DNA of 64,000 nt from a virus: positions 21,456 through 85,455 of IMG/VR virus record IMGVR_UViG_3300013115_000353. One strand, written 5' to 3'. The notes beneath the pieces are model-generated. The model did no database searches and was not told where the DNA came from. It saw only the letters and a list, made by a program, of their open reading frames with translations. Below are positions 11,734-19,027 of the stretch, piece by piece; position 1 is the stretch's first letter; each line of letters starts with the position of its first letter. A program made the position numbers and the translations under genes.

Positions 11734-12021
11734 GTATGGAATACCTGGAGGCAGTTCGCCTGACACGATACCTCCGTGTTTGGCAACCACGAGGGTGATC
11801 TGTGTTGCTGGCACATATCCATAAACCGTTTCGGTAGGTTTTTCGGGGCTTTCTGCCCATTCCATTAACAGATTCTCTTTCTGGTTTGGATACCCCACTT
11901 CCACCGCTGTGTATTTAGCGGCTTTGTCAATGCGTGGCGTACAGTACGCACCCTCATTAGCTTGGACGCTCATAGTGAAGCCATCCTTGCAGGTAACTTT
12001 TTTATTAAGTCTTCGTGTCAA
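11719..12021 (-). CDS. Hypothetical protein (100 aa), TTG start
   Basis: I place the start at the TTG at 12021: it has AGGAGAG five bases upstream and overlaps the TGA of the upstream gene. The frame is open to 12126, but that part overlaps the upstream gene without a ribosome site. The product starts basic (T-R-R-L-N-K-K-V) and ends V-S-G-E-L-P-P-G-I-P-Y-L. Three Cys-free central strands; no family recognised. Confidence 0.68.
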   Translation of the reverse strand: MTRRLNKKVTCKDGFTMSVQANEGAYCTPRIDKAAKYTAVEVGYPNQKENLLMEWAESPEKPTETVYGYVPATQITLVVAKHGGIVSGELPPGIPYLTAT

Positions 12022-12239
12022 AGCTCTCTCCTTTTTTCTTCTGACTTCGTTGATGCTGTCAACTCGTTGAGATACACTGGGTGATCGCCAGGTACGAGTG
12101 CCACCACATTTACGCCGGGTGGCCAAAAGCGCCCAAACTTCTCTTGAGCCTCCCTTAGTGCTTTTTGGCTATCGTTATCCCCATAAAATGTTTGTTTAAT
12201 GTACGTATCTCCATTGTATAAAATAGCTGTCCAAGTCAT
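12018..12239 (-). CDS. Hypothetical protein (73 aa)
   Basis: ATG at 12239 has an AAGGAGA site; an upstream in-frame ATG at 12257 does not. The product has an N-terminal beta hairpin (W-T-A-I-L-Y-N-G-D-T-Y-I), a helix with S-Q-K-A-L-R-E-A-Q-E-K-F, and a charged tail. The start overlaps the upstream stop by 4 bases. Function unknown. Confidence 0.7.
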   Translation of the reverse strand: MTWTAILYNGDTYIKQTFYGDNDSQKALREAQEKFGRFWPPGVNVVALVPGDHPVYLNELTASTKSEEKRREL

Positions 12240-12466
12240 TTTTCTCTCCTTATGCAAATAACTTCTGATTCTGTTTCAATCCACACGCGCGCCCCACACG
12301 ATAACGGTTTGTCGGGCGAATATATCACTTTACATGGCCCATTTATCACAGCTTCGTGGCAGTAATCGTTTGATTTATAGGTTTTAACCGTCAATACTGC
12401 CTCTTGTTCTTTGTTCTTCCGATTGGATCGGATTTTGTGTTGATTTACGTGTATTCTTTTTTTCAT
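12236..12466 (-). CDS. Hypothetical basic protein (76 aa)
   Basis: ATG at 12466 chosen; the longer frame to 12523 would read back into the tRNA-like element. Starts M-K-K-R-I-H-V-N-Q-H-K-I-R-S-N-R-K-N-K, very basic, then beta-rich with C-G-A-R-V-W-I-E-T and a final V-I-C-I-R-R-E-K. It follows directly on the tRNA cluster. Function unknown. Confidence 0.68.
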   Translation of the reverse strand: MKKRIHVNQHKIRSNRKNKEQEAVLTVKTYKSNDYCHEAVINGPCKVIYSPDKPLSCGARVWIETESEVICIRREK

Positions 12467-12478
12467 TGTTTCTAAATA

Positions 12479-12563
12479 TGGTAGGGGCGGTGGGACTTGA
12501 ACCCACATGCACCAGTTACCCAAGTTTCATGCACCGCTTATAAGACGGCTGGGATACGCCCCC
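12479..12563 (-). tRNA. tRNA-like element, possible tRNA-Ile (TAT), abnormal D-arm
   Basis: The minus strand has an acceptor GGGGGCG paired with CGCCCCT, encoded ACCA end, and a clean T-arm (GTGGG TTCAAGT CCCAC). The loop CTTATAA in a GCCGT/GCGGT stem would give anticodon TAT (Ile, AUA codon). But only seven bases lie where a D-arm should be, and the variable region is about 26 bases, with a GTGCATG direct repeat that could pair as a long arm. It may be a class-II-like or degenerate tRNA. Confidence 0.5.
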
Positions 12564-12568
12564 TTGGT

Positions 12569-12638
12569 AGGTCCACCAGGAATCGAACCTGGAACGAAAG
12601 ATTAGAAGTCTTTTGTGATATCCCTTTCACCATAGACC
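12569..12638 (-). tRNA. tRNA-Arg (anticodon TCT)
   Basis: A 70-base cloverleaf. Acceptor GGTCTAT pairs with GTGGACC using wobbles. The D-stem is GTGA/TCAC, the anticodon loop CTTCTAA lies in an AAAGA/TCTTT stem, and the T-arm is CCAGG TTCGATT CCTGG. Anticodon TCT reads AGA. The CCA end is not encoded, unlike the tRNA-Thr. It lies between the gene at 12643-13119 and the tRNA-like element, with only five bases between the two RNA elements. Confidence 0.9.
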
Positions 12639-12642
12639 CATG

Positions 12643-13119
12643 TTATTGTTCCAGGTTTAAGGTGCCGTGTGGCGTTTTAACGCTCACGTCCCAACCACCC
12701 AGAAGGGGGGTATTATGAATAAGATTGGCTACCGGAATCTGCACAACGGCAGTAAGGGTGGTGAAGCCCCGTTTATGATCGTACCTCTCCGTTGAACTCT
12801 CAACGATTTCAGTATCATAGAAGTTTTCGTTAATAGTCTCGATAAGGTATTCAGCGAATGTATTATCGCGTTCGTAGTCTTCAAGGTAGCCATCCTCTCG
12901 CAAAGTATCTAAGATGCTGCTTCCACTCCAGCAGTCGCGCACGTCTAAACCAGGCGTGGCAAGCAGATTGCTCAAGTAATATACCACATCGGTTTCTGCC
13001 AGTGCGGTTTCTATCTCAGTTTCGTTGTGGATAAAAACATCAGTTCCCTCACTACATGTAAGGACTGCCATCGTATCTTCCGGCAGATTAAGTTGTTTCA
13101 AAGTATCATATACAGACAA
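12643..13119 (-). CDS. Hypothetical protein (158 aa), TTG start
   Basis: The TTG at 13119 has a strong GAGGAGG site and a 41-base leader from the promoter at 13160-13188. The acidic N-terminal half contains L-T-C-S-E-G-T-D-V-F-I and D-T-L-R-E-D-G-Y-L-E-D-Y-E-R; the C-terminal half is beta-rich (R-G-F-T-T-L-T-A-V-V-Q-I). Its stop is five bases from the tRNA-Arg. I recognise no domain. Confidence 0.72.
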   Translation of the reverse strand: MSVYDTLKQLNLPEDTMAVLTCSEGTDVFIHNETEIETALAETDVVYYLSNLLATPGLDVRDCWSGSSILDTLREDGYLEDYERDNTFAEYLIETINENFYDTEIVESSTERYDHKRGFTTLTAVVQIPVANLIHNTPLLGGWDVSVKTPHGTLNLEQ

Positions 13120-13159
13120 GTTGCCTCCTCAAAAATTATTATTTTGTCTAACTTTTAAA

Positions 13160-13188
13160 ATAATAACACCCTTTTATGACGAAGTCAA
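13160..13188 (-). promoter_or_regulatory. Sigma-70-type promoter
   Basis: Minus strand: -35 TTGACT (13183-13188), 17-bp spacer, -10 TATTAT (13160-13165). It lacks the upstream TTGACA repeats found further left. A seven-base T-run just upstream (minus strand) after a GGAAGGTTCC palindrome could be a weak terminator for the preceding unit. The 159 bases from 13189 to 13347 hold no convincing gene. Confidence 0.8.
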
Positions 13189-13347
13189 GAACTTTCTTAA
13201 AAAAACTGGAACCTTCCCAACACTATCTACACCACCCATCACATCATCGTGTTGACTATTACTCCTTGACGGGCATACCACACTGGTAGCTTGCAGTTGC
13301 AGGCGAACGCCACTTCGCCGCTGAGACGGAAGGCAGGCTATTTCCAG

Positions 13348-13419
13348 TTACTCCGTAGCAACGACATATGCAAAAAATATACCGCACGCTACAGCAGCGG
13401 CGAATGCAAATATCATCAT
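13348..13419 (-). CDS. Tiny membrane peptide (23 aa)
   Basis: Reads M-M-I-F-A-F-A-A-A-V-A-C-G-I-F-F-A-Y-V-V then A-T-E, one uninterrupted hydrophobic helix with a short acidic end. The ATG at 13419 has an AAGGAGAT site at good spacing. It is cotranscribed with the tRNA just upstream. Such peptides often modulate membrane enzymes or help lysis, but nothing here shows which. Confidence 0.6.
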   Translation of the reverse strand: MMIFAFAAAVACGIFFAYVVATE

Positions 13420-13449
13420 GATTTATCTCCTTTAATAGTAGCAAATAGG

Positions 13450-13523
13450 TGGGCCTTCTGGGACTTGAACCCAGGACCATCCGGTTATGAGCCGGGTGCT
13501 CTGACCAACTGAGCTAAAAGCCC
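13450..13523 (-). tRNA. tRNA with CAT anticodon (Met or Ile2)
   Basis: A 74-base cloverleaf. Acceptor GGGCTTT pairs with AAGGCCC, the D-arm has AGCTCAGTTGGTCAGAGC, the anticodon loop CTCATAA lies in a CCGG stem, and the T-arm is CTGGG TTCAAGT CCCAG. The CCA is not encoded. CAT can be elongator Met, or Ile for AUA if modified by TilS; the sequence around the loop resembles Ile2 tRNAs, but I cannot decide. Its mature 5' end coincides with the predicted transcription start of the promoter at 13530-13558. Confidence 0.9.
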
Positions 13524-13529
13524 ATTGAT

Positions 13530-13558
13530 AGTATAACATTTAGTATCAATGAAGTCAA
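13530..13558 (-). promoter_or_regulatory. tRNA promoter, zero-leader spacing
   Basis: Minus strand: -35 TTGACT (13553-13558), 17-bp spacer, -10 TATACT (13530-13535). The TGA of the preceding gene (13555-13557) is inside the -35 box. The tRNA 5' end at 13523 is seven bases after the -10 box. Confidence 0.82.
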
Positions 13559-13914
13559 TAACTTTTTAGCCATTCAATAGGATACCACGCCTCGGGTGCG
13601 AATACTGCTTTCATCGTGTAATCTGAAGGCTTTTTCATCCATTTTACATATGCAAACTTCAACTTAGGTTTGCTCGCCCATCCAGCATTATAATAAAATG
13701 CCTGATCAAGAAACTCCGTATCGCCGCAGCGTTGATAGGCGTTTTTAAATATCTGTGCTCTATCTGTGTAGCTTATGATGTCTTTTGTTTCCTCTAAGAT
13801 TTTCGTTATATTGACCCCGCCTTCCCTGGCTAAATCGTCAGAATATTTAATAACGATGCCTATACCCCGCTCTCGCCGTCGTGGCATGCACACCAAATCG
13901 CCCACCTTTATCAT
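13555..13914 (-). CDS. SH3/KOW-like protein with long insert (119 aa)
   Basis: M-I-K-V-G-D-L-V-C-M-P-R-R-R opening and R-G-I-G-I-V-I-K-Y strand are family features. A helical insert of about 50 residues (near 35-85) follows, and then the expected last strands F-A-Y-V-K-W-M and W-Y-P-I-E-W. This member shows that the barrel tolerates a large loop, possibly a functional arm. Confidence 0.75.
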   Translation of the reverse strand: MIKVGDLVCMPRRRERGIGIVIKYSDDLAREGGVNITKILEETKDIISYTDRAQIFKNAYQRCGDTEFLDQAFYYNAGWASKPKLKFAYVKWMKKPSDYTMKAVFAPEAWYPIEWLKSY

Positions 13915-13915
13915 A

Positions 13916-14200
13916 TCATACCTTTCCTTTTAATACGCTCACATAGCCAATAGGCACCTTCACAATAACAGAGCGCCAGCCCATGTATTTACCACGAAGT
14001 TCCAGAATCGGATGCTCTACGTCCATGGTATCGGAAGGATCATTAACCTCTACATTTACTTCTAATATCTGTCCCCCATCATCCGATGTAAACCGCGCAT
14101 GATAAACGATTGTAGGGCACCTTTCGTTAACGAATCTTTCAATGGTTTTTAGCACATCTGATCGAGACTCTTTTTTTCCACCGAAATGTATATTAGCCAT
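13916..14200 (-). CDS. Hypothetical protein (94 aa)
   Basis: N-terminal basic helix (G-G-K-K-E-S-R-S-D-V-L-K-T-I-E-R) followed by a beta-rich acidic region and a hydrophobic end, V-I-V-K-V-P-I-G-Y-V-S-V-L. ATG at 14200. Function unknown. Confidence 0.7.
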   Translation of the reverse strand: MANIHFGGKKESRSDVLKTIERFVNERCPTIVYHARFTSDDGGQILEVNVEVNDPSDTMDVEHPILELRGKYMGWRSVIVKVPIGYVSVLKGKV

Positions 14201-14230
14201 TTTAAATTATCCCCTTAATGTATTTCATTT

Positions 14231-14467
14231 TCAATCTCCATTACTTAGTATCTCAAACTCTTCGTTTTTGATGTTTATCAATGTCCATTTGTAATCGGTA
14301 CAATCATAGCAAAAAACAATCATAGAGACAGGATCATCGCCGGTGGCTATCTCCATAACGATTCCATGACGGTATATAGGATGAAACCCAACAAGTCCAT
14401 CTGGATATGCTGCATATGTCTCATACTCACTAACCCACCTTATTAAACACCCCGGCTTTATCTCCAT
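14231..14467 (-). CDS. Small SH3/KOW-like protein (78 aa)
   Basis: M-E-I-K-P-G-C-L-I-R-W opening, H-G-I-V-M-E-I-A and S-M-I-V-F-C-Y strands, E-F-E-I-L-S-N-G-D ending. It stands alone (no 14-base overlap) at the right edge of the array, and may represent an early, unlinked copy. Confidence 0.75.
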   Translation of the reverse strand: MEIKPGCLIRWVSEYETYAAYPDGLVGFHPIYRHGIVMEIATGDDPVSMIVFCYDCTDYKWTLINIKNEEFEILSNGD

Positions 14468-14474
14468 ATACTAA

Positions 14475-14708
14475 TTATGAAGCAAGATGGTGTACTAACT
14501 CCTTGTAACCGCCAATAATTTCTTCTTTTTCATTTATTATTATAACAATGATTGGGTAAGTTGTCCAGTCAAATTTTTGTTTGATCATTTCGCGGTAATC
14601 TTTGGCGAAATCCATTTCAATAAAAACATACTCTTTGTCTCTTTCCATCAGATCGGCGCATGCCCGCAGACAATGAGGACAATCGCTAACGCCATAGATT
14701 AAAAACAT
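14475..14708 (-). CDS. Glutaredoxin-like protein (77 aa)
   Basis: Thioredoxin fold of glutaredoxin size. It has the active site C-P-H-C at residues 10-13, cis-Pro in T-T-Y-P-I-I-V, and a G-G-Y-K-E-L end matching the glutaredoxin G-G-x-x-E-L motif. It would reduce disulfides and could supply electrons to the phage ribonucleotide reductase at 45106-47073. No reductase partner is in the window. Confidence 0.85.
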   Translation of the reverse strand: MFLIYGVSDCPHCLRACADLMERDKEYVFIEMDFAKDYREMIKQKFDWTTYPIIVIIINEKEEIIGGYKELVHHLAS

Positions 14709-14711
14709 TCA

Positions 14712-14981
14712 TTATTCCTTGAGCTTCATTTTAAGAATCTTCGCTACGTGCGAGCCGCATCTATAGAACACGCGCACATCGCATGCTCCTTTAAAAGCAT
14801 TCCGCAACCCTGTTAAGGTGGCTCGATCTGTCTTGTTCACGAAAGGCGCAACCATAGTTACCTCGGCGGTGCCTTTATTTGCCAACTTCAGGGCATCACG
14901 ATGAACGGCTTTTAAAGAGGAATATACGCCATAAAATGTATCCTGTCTATCAAAAAGACAGTAAATATAGATTTTTGTCAT
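14712..14981 (-). CDS. Hypothetical basic protein (89 aa)
   Basis: Soluble alpha/beta protein starting M-T-K-I-Y-I-Y-C-L-F-D and ending K-I-L-K-M-K-L-K-E. It contains V-F-Y-R-C-G-S-H-V-A-K near the end. Start overlaps the upstream gene by 4 bases. No family recognised. Confidence 0.7.
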   Translation of the reverse strand: MTKIYIYCLFDRQDTFYGVYSSLKAVHRDALKLANKGTAEVTMVAPFVNKTDRATLTGLRNAFKGACDVRVFYRCGSHVAKILKMKLKE

Positions 14982-15250
14982 GAAATTGAAGGTATAGTGC
15001 CAAAAGTAGTGATCAGGGTGGCATTAAAAGTGGAGCGCAACATATCTAATTCTTGTTTATAAAGCACCATATTTTCTTCATCATCTAATGCCAATGCGCT
15101 AAGATAAAGTTGCTCTAACTTCTTCTGTTTTTCCATAATCTCTAATATGGCATAAGACAAGTACATATTAGAACCAAAGTCTGCGATTGACTCTCGATAG
15201 GTAGCGAAAGGACCAATCTCAAAAAACTTTTTAGACGATTTAAATATCAT
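14978..15250 (-). CDS. Hypothetical helical protein (90 aa)
   Basis: Mostly helical with a coiled-coil-like centre (I-L-E-I-M-E-K-Q-K-K-L-E-Q-L-Y) and a hydrophobic, Thr-rich C terminus. Cotranscribed with the genes on both sides. Function unknown. Confidence 0.68.
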   Translation of the reverse strand: MIFKSSKKFFEIGPFATYRESIADFGSNMYLSYAILEIMEKQKKLEQLYLSALALDDEENMVLYKQELDMLRSTFNATLITTFGTIPSIS

Positions 15251-15290
15251 TATTCACCTCTTTTAATTAAATAGAATACTTCTCAAGATA

Positions 15291-15527
15291 TTACCCCTTA
15301 CATCCCTTACAACGTGATATCACCTTGTCCTTCTGTTCTTGAACTGATAATTTAATCTTTTTAAAATTTTCAATTCGATCTTCCATGAGGCGGCCGCGGG
15401 CCAATGCCTTAATAAAACCCTCCTTCCGATTGAACGCTCCACACAATACGATCTGTTGAGAAGGTTGATGTAGTATATATTCACCGGGGTGTACCTTAAG
15501 TTCGTCGCTAATCTCTTGAAACTCCAT
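15291..15527 (-). CDS. Hypothetical protein with C-terminal Cys pair (78 aa)
   Basis: Begins M-E-F-Q-E-I-S-D-E-L-K-V-H and ends I-S-R-C-K-G-C-K-G, a C-x2-C at the extreme C terminus that could bind metal or be redox-active. It overlaps the end of the nucleotidyltransferase gene by 20 bases, so translation is probably coupled. Function unknown. Confidence 0.7.
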   Translation of the reverse strand: MEFQEISDELKVHPGEYILHQPSQQIVLCGAFNRKEGFIKALARGRLMEDRIENFKKIKLSVQEQKDKVISRCKGCKG

Positions 15528-16464
15528 TTAAGGACATCTCCTCATCTTCTGCTTTTTGTTTAATTTTGTTGATTTCGCCCAATGTTCCTTCGCGTCTTAA
15601 AATCTTAAACGCAACATTCTCAGGAGAATATTCACTGCGGGGGCTTTTCAGCCCCGCCATTCTCATTCTGCGAATTTTATCTTTTATACTGTTAATGCTC
15701 GAAATAACTTTTTTATAATCACCGTCCATCATATACCGTTTAATTAAATTCACACGAGTGATGATATTGTCGCTTTTACGTCGAGCAGTGGCAACATCCA
15801 CCTTCTCTTCATAGCGAACTGGCTCTGCGAGCCATCTATCTTCGGTAAGAGAATATACGCCTGATGAAAGATGAGTCTCATTAGCGTCCTCCACATAAAT
15901 TTCCACCTCATATCCATGGACTTTAATGTTGTGTAGATCATTCCATAATGCACGCTTCGCATCAAAAAATCCTTTAATTATATCGGTAGGAGATTTAAAG
16001 CGAGAAAAATCTACTACCAAATGGAGATCGATATCTGAGTAATTAGACCAATTATAGTTTGCCAGTGAGCCAGTTATTCTCACATCCTCTACGTCTACTT
16101 CCACATCCAGATTGTCAATAAAACTATCAGCTATATCTTTTAGTCGGCGCATGACAGCAGGATCGAGCTTTCCGTTAGGCCAAATAAGAGGCTCTAAGGT
16201 TTCTTTTATGTCGAAACTTTCGGCTTCTACTTCCTCTTCCAGCGCGCCGCCGGCTCCAGCCACGCCACCGCCACCTGGGGCGCTTGGCGGGGCACTTACT
16301 TTGTCAATATCACGTGGAAGTTTCTTTCGCTTCTTTTTAAACGGAGGTCCAGGATCCTGGGGCCCTTGTCCCAACAAATCATCCATATCGCTATTTAAAC
16401 TTTTAATACGTTTCCGAAAGTTCTCTGCTTCTCTCAATTTTAATACATATTCATTCCAACTCAT
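15508..16464 (-). CDS. Pol-beta-type nucleotidyltransferase (318 aa)
   Basis: The motif I-T-G-S-L-A-N-Y-N-W-S-N-Y-S-D-I-D-L-H-L (around residues 130-149) is the G-S-x9-11-D-x-D signature of the polymerase-beta nucleotidyltransferase fold. A later V-E-I-Y-V-E-D strand could supply the third carboxylate. The N terminus has a basic K-K-K-R-K-K-L patch and a Gly/Ala/Pro linker (about 60-75). Such enzymes add nucleotides to RNA, protein or small molecules; the substrate is unknown. It lies downstream of tail genes, so it might be injected, but that is a guess. Confidence 0.8.
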   Translation of the reverse strand: MSWNEYVLKLREAENFRKRIKSLNSDMDDLLGQGPQDPGPPFKKKRKKLPRDIDKVSAPPSAPGGGGVAGAGGALEEEVEAESFDIKETLEPLIWPNGKLDPAVMRRLKDIADSFIDNLDVEVDVEDVRITGSLANYNWSNYSDIDLHLVVDFSRFKSPTDIIKGFFDAKRALWNDLHNIKVHGYEVEIYVEDANETHLSSGVYSLTEDRWLAEPVRYEEKVDVATARRKSDNIITRVNLIKRYMMDGDYKKVISSINSIKDKIRRMRMAGLKSPRSEYSPENVAFKILRREGTLGEINKIKQKAEDEEMSLNGVSRD

Positions 16465-16475
16465 AATACATTCCT

Positions 16476-17567
16476 TTAGTATGAACCATTGTTTGTCCCA
16501 GCACCAATCACATCACAGGCAATACAGCTAAGTTGACGAGTGGTGTTCGATGTTCGCACCGTCCAGGTGTCCCCGTCCGTGCTTGTTTGAATCATGCCAC
16601 TCGACCCTACCGCCACAATAGTTGTATGATCTGTAGCCACCGCTCTAAGAGCTTTCGTATCATCATATGACGATGCTTCTGTCCAGTTGAGCCCATCAGG
16701 ACTGTGATGTATTTGTCCCGCTGTAGTCACTATTATAAATTTGTTCACAGTTCCTTTCATATACACTGCACCATATACAGTGCCGGCACCAGATATGTTT
16801 CCTTCTGTGTTGTTGTCCCAATCATCAGTGCTATAATAAACATTGGACAAAGATAAGCCTGCCAACCATTTGCTGCTTCCATCGTAACATATGGCATTAA
16901 CATCTCTGGTTCCTTCTAATGTTGTCTTATCCGTCCAACCTATCCCGTCATTAGTAGATACCCACATATGAGATTGATGTCCCAATGACCATATTTGTCC
17001 TGTTCCCTTGTAGCAGATGGCTGCGGCATTATCATTAACAGTGCTTCCGTGATCTACGGATGTCCAAGTAATCGCCCCATCAGTTGATCGCATAATCGTT
17101 CTATATGAATCGCCGTCGTGGATACGTTTACCAGTAGACATCCATACGTTATTGCCCCAAGCCACTCCGGGGCCTCCGTTGACGCCAATATAGTTTGTGC
17201 CAAAGTTTACTGTTGTCCAGTTTCCTGCTGTTGTTAAATCGGCAGATGCGCTAATATAATTGATTTCGGCAGCATTAGTAGCCGCAAACACCACCCATCT
17301 TTTTTCGCCTAACTCATCTTTTCCAATAGCGACACCTCTAAAAGTTTCAGTACCAATATCAACCAACTCTTCCCATCCGGCCGAAGCATTTGAAGTAGTT
17401 GTATGATAAAGCTTGCCTGAATCCGCTCCAACTATCCATCTTGTAGCTGTGGTGGTTCCGCTAGGTTTATCTACGCCTGCCACGTTAGATATATTGGCTG
17501 CAGCCACGCCGCTCACACTATCGATACTTGCGTTGGCAACACCCGATACTTTACTAATATCTGCCAT
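16476..17567 (-). CDS. Tail-associated BNR-repeat beta-propeller protein (363 aa)
   Basis: Contains at least four Asp-box repeats of the form S-x-D-G-x-x-W: R-S-T-D-G-A-I-T-W, V-S-T-N-D-G-I-G-W, H-S-P-D-G-L-N-W and T-S-T-D-G-D-T-W. They are spaced as in six- or seven-bladed propellers. The N terminus has short repeats of the type V-S-G-V-A-N-A-S-I-D, like the trimer-forming stems of fibres. Low-charge Gly/Ser/Thr/Asn composition fits an exposed virion protein. The start ATG overlaps the upstream fibre gene by one base. Probable receptor-binding or glycan-binding tip. Confidence 0.75.
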   Translation of the reverse strand: MADISKVSGVANASIDSVSGVAAANISNVAGVDKPSGTTTATRWIVGADSGKLYHTTTSNASAGWEELVDIGTETFRGVAIGKDELGEKRWVVFAATNAAEINYISASADLTTAGNWTTVNFGTNYIGVNGGPGVAWGNNVWMSTGKRIHDGDSYRTIMRSTDGAITWTSVDHGSTVNDNAAAICYKGTGQIWSLGHQSHMWVSTNDGIGWTDKTTLEGTRDVNAICYDGSSKWLAGLSLSNVYYSTDDWDNNTEGNISGAGTVYGAVYMKGTVNKFIIVTTAGQIHHSPDGLNWTEASSYDDTKALRAVATDHTTIVAVGSSGMIQTSTDGDTWTVRTSNTTRQLSCIACDVIGAGTNNGSY

Positions 17568-18391
17568 TATGCGATTTCCACCCAGTTTCCGCTGGGGTTA
17601 AAATAAATTACGTTAGCTACGTCGGTAGCCCACCCGACAACACGCACTACGTCGCCTGTTCCGCTGGGGGCGGTAAAGTCTATATCACCCGCGTTCTCTG
17701 AAACATAACACGTGGCTCCTTTGACAAACGTGCCTTGGATGGTTGCCGCATCAAAAAACCCACGCAACAAAATTCCATCGCTAACGCTTGTTCCCAGAGC
17801 TATTCCTAACAAAACCGCTCCACTGGTGGCAACTGCATCGGCATCAGCATATTTCCAATCCCCTCCCGAATGTAGATACATCAATTTGCCAGCCGCCAAT
17901 GAGTCACTCCCATCTTCACCCCCAAATGTAACAACTTCTCCACCACCCGTATTGTCTGCCAATCCAGTTGGATCGTGATGAACATCGAATGCATTTTTTG
18001 GAGCGCTTGTTCCAACGCCTATTTCGCCAGTACCCAATATGATCATCCGGTCGTCGTCTACTGTAAAGAAACGTAGCTCGCTGGTGTTGGCAGGCTGCCA
18101 AACCCACGCAGAATCGCCGGTACCTCCTTTTACATTAAGAGCGCCATAATATCCTGGTGCGCCCTGAACCCTTAAAGTTGTATTTCCCGAACCAGAAACG
18201 TGCAGGTTCTGGGTGGGAACTAGTGTGCCAATCCCGACTTTTGTAGCTTCGGCATATAAAATTGCACTTCCGCTGGGACGCAGGGTAATAGTATCCATTC
18301 CAAAATCAATATAAGTTGCCGCACCAGAGCGATCATCTTCAAAGTATATATCGCCGCGACGAACAGAGCCGGTACTATATTTATAACTCAT
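17567..18391 (-). CDS. Tail fibre-like protein (274 aa)
   Basis: Contains two repeats of the type V-G-I-G-T-x-x-P-x-x-x-L-H-V (residues about 52-66 and a diverged I-G-V-G-T-S-A-P-K-N-A-F-D-V), frequent in phage fibres and adhesins. The rest is Gly/Ala/Asp-rich beta structure with no Cys cluster. The order with the propeller protein suggests a fibre shaft plus tip. The N terminus (S-Y-K-Y-S-T-G-S-V-R-R-G-D-I-Y) may be the particle-binding part. Confidence 0.75.
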   Translation of the reverse strand: MSYKYSTGSVRRGDIYFEDDRSGAATYIDFGMDTITLRPSGSAILYAEATKVGIGTLVPTQNLHVSGSGNTTLRVQGAPGYYGALNVKGGTGDSAWVWQPANTSELRFFTVDDDRMIILGTGEIGVGTSAPKNAFDVHHDPTGLADNTGGGEVVTFGGEDGSDSLAAGKLMYLHSGGDWKYADADAVATSGAVLLGIALGTSVSDGILLRGFFDAATIQGTFVKGATCYVSENAGDIDFTAPSGTGDVVRVVGWATDVANVIYFNPSGNWVEIA

Positions 18392-18397
18392 TATATA

Positions 18398-18763
18398 TTA
18401 TCCCATATCCTCATAAATAGTTTGCTCGCCATCGTCCCAAGTAATAATTGTATTATTTTTAGGATGAGGCTTGATGTGAATGCTAATGAAATCATTAAAG
18501 CTGTTAAAAATGGCTAACGACCCCAACGGGGCAGGCGTTAGCCAGTGAATAACTGTGTGTCCTGTCGCAAACATACATCCTTCAATAACAACACCATCAC
18601 CTGATATTCCTGTTTCGTCATTTTGACGGCAGACGGTAAATGTTCGTACACCTTCGGGCGCTTTGTTGGATATCTTTTTAGGCTTTAAGTCCTCTGGCTC
18701 AGTAGCCATTGGCTCTGCTAAATGTATGGTATCATCCGAATCGGTTTTCACTACCATAATCAT
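18398..18763 (-). CDS. Hypothetical protein (121 aa)
   Basis: A beta-rich protein with an Asp/Glu/Lys N-terminal third and F-A-T-G-H-T-V-I-H-W and I-T-W-D-D-G-E-Q-T-I-Y segments near the middle and end. It sits between a coiled-coil gene and the fibre gene, with one base or less between genes, so a tail or fibre-assembly role is possible. No family recognised. Confidence 0.65.
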   Translation of the reverse strand: MIMVVKTDSDDTIHLAEPMATEPEDLKPKKISNKAPEGVRTFTVCRQNDETGISGDGVVIEGCMFATGHTVIHWLTPAPLGSLAIFNSFNDFISIHIKPHPKNNTIITWDDGEQTIYEDMG

Positions 18764-19015
18764 TTATGCCTCGCCTTTAGAATCGATTTCCAACAAACTC
18801 TCTAAACAAATATCTCGTACTGCTTCCATAGCTGCCGCGTCTGCATCAAGCTCATCTTGGCATATTTCTAGTTCCTCTAATTTTTCTTCGCTACTTGTTT
18901 CTAGAAACGTCTTTTTCAAATCTGCCAGTGAGTTTCTTATTTCTCCAATTTTTGTTTCAATCATATCTATTTGTTCCGTTAAGTTATTATAACATCCTTT
19001 TTGTTTTATTCCCAT
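18764..19015 (-). CDS. Coiled-coil protein (83 aa)
   Basis: Nearly all helix, with long heptad-like stretches (I-E-T-K-I-G-E-I-R-N-S-L-A-D-L-K-K and E-K-L-E-E-L-E-I-C-Q-D-E-L) and three Cys. The TAA overlaps the ATG of the next gene. Could be a fibre chaperone or a structural connector. Confidence 0.68.
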   Translation of the reverse strand: MGIKQKGCYNNLTEQIDMIETKIGEIRNSLADLKKTFLETSSEEKLEELEICQDELDADAAAMEAVRDICLESLLEIDSKGEA

Positions 19016-19027
19016 GAGATTTCTCCT

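Noticed and set aside
13160-13200. GGAAGGTTCC palindrome plus T-run as a terminator
   Set aside because: The palindrome leaves a two-base loop, too tight for a stable stem; kept only as a weak possibility in the promoter entry.
13189-13347. Possible small genes or Rz1-like frame between the tiny membrane gene and the next promoter
   Set aside because: Only short frames without ribosome sites; the region has a GGCGAA/TTCGCC hairpin and a T-run but no convincing gene.
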